NCBI GenBank assembly: GCA_943323935.2
Contig: CALPJR020000033.1
Coordinates: 1 to 7,663 of the forward strand
DNA from: Bifidobacterium breve
GTDB lineage: Bacteria; Bacteroidota; Bacteroidia; Chitinophagales; Chitinophagaceae
DNA: 7,663 nucleotides
Direction: 5' to 3'
Shown here: positions 7,319 through 7,663 of the stretch, piece by piece
Position numbering within the stretch: position 1 is the stretch's first letter
How the letters are laid out: each line of letters begins with the position of its first letter
Translations under genes and position numbers: made by a program
Notes under the pieces: model-generated
The model's input: only the letters and a program-made list of their open reading frames with translations
What the model was told of the DNA's origin: nothing
The model's database searches: none

Positions 7319-7663
7319 TTATGGTACAAATGATTTGAATAAAACAGCCGTTTCGGACCCAGTTTGTTGGATATGAAAGGCTGCTCCAGCCTTGACTGCT
7401 GCCAATTCTCCGGGCTTTAAGTCAATATGATCCAATTGGACATCCCCTTGCATCACTAAAAACATTTCAAAGGAATTGGTCTCGTTTGTGTAAGTTTCCC
7501 CCGGTGATAAGGTGATTTTTGTTAAACCAAAATCGGGTACTGGGCAAGGAAATTGAACCTCATTGGAACTGGTGAAATCTCCATTCAAAATGCTAGGATA
7601 AGTTGGTTCAAATTTTATATGCGCTAGTAGCTCTTCAATATCTATATGTTTTGGAGTTAATCC
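7319..7663 (-). CDS. manA: Mannose-6-phosphate isomerase, class I, C-terminal part (N-terminus outside window)
   Basis: This zinc enzyme of the cytoplasm interconverts mannose-6-phosphate and fructose-6-phosphate, feeding GDP-mannose synthesis or mannose use. Reading the minus strand from the window edge gives 114 residues starting GLTPKHIDIEELLAHIKFEP. The GLTPK(H/Y)-D motif is the family signature, normally preceded by Arg-Ala; that active-site arginine would lie just beyond the window. The rest is the C-terminal cupin-like beta barrel: PVPDFGLTKITL, then MFLVMQGDV, LKPGELAAVKAGAAFHIQ and the end VLFKSFVP. The frame is open to base 7663, so the TTG at 7588 is not a start. The stop TAA is at 7321-7319. 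The membrane protein gene lies 93 bp downstream on the same strand, apparently with its own promoter. Identification from the C-terminal part alone is good. Confidence 0.9.
   Translation of the reverse strand, partial: GLTPKHIDIEELLAHIKFEPTYPSILNGDFTSSNEVQFPCPVPDFGLTKITLSPGETYTNETNSFEMFLVMQGDVQLDHIDLKPGELAAVKAGAAFHIQQTGSETAVLFKSFVP

Noticed and set aside
1..7663. Defence system, mobile element, CRISPR array or phage cargo
   Set aside because: Every sizeable frame is accounted for by housekeeping or metabolic families. No transposase, integrase, direct-repeat array, toxin-antitoxin pair or attachment-site-like repeat was seen on either strand.

Overview
This 7.7 kb, AT-rich window looks like ordinary chromosomal DNA of a member of the Bacteroidota. 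The evidence is an amylomaltase with two starch-binding modules, A/T-rich start regions without clear Shine-Dalgarno sequences, and a perfect TAnnTTTG -7 box. A Chitinophagaceae-like source is my inference from protein style and is not proven. I see no RNA gene, insertion sequence, CRISPR array, phage gene or defence gene.

Layout. Positions 1-1618 (+) hold argS, cut at its 5' end by the window edge. Converging on it is a tightly packed minus-strand block, 6016 down to 1643. It is transcribed as a two-CBM20 GH77 4-alpha-glucanotransferase of the plant DPE2 type, then an enolase-superfamily dipeptide epimerase, then a TrmH/SpoU tRNA 2'-O-ribose methyltransferase. Gaps in the block are 16 and 5 bp, so one transcript is likely. 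Divergent from it, 103 bp away, is rnhA (6120-6590, +). rnhA ends in a strong hairpin that should terminate transcription in both directions. On the other side, on the minus strand, lie a six-helix membrane protein resembling the DUF6580/ECF S-component-like group (7225-6659) and the C-terminal part of a type I mannose-6-phosphate isomerase (manA, cut at 7663).

Function. The genes are mostly housekeeping: arginine charging, tRNA ribose methylation, removal of RNA from RNA:DNA hybrids, maltose/glycogen metabolism, recycling of murein peptides and mannose-6-phosphate/fructose-6-phosphate interconversion. No dedicated multi-gene pathway is evident. The points most worth a second look are the DPE2-type architecture of the glucanotransferase, with a roughly 140-residue insert between its catalytic Asp and Glu, its probable co-transcription with a murein-peptide epimerase, and the membrane protein of unknown substrate.
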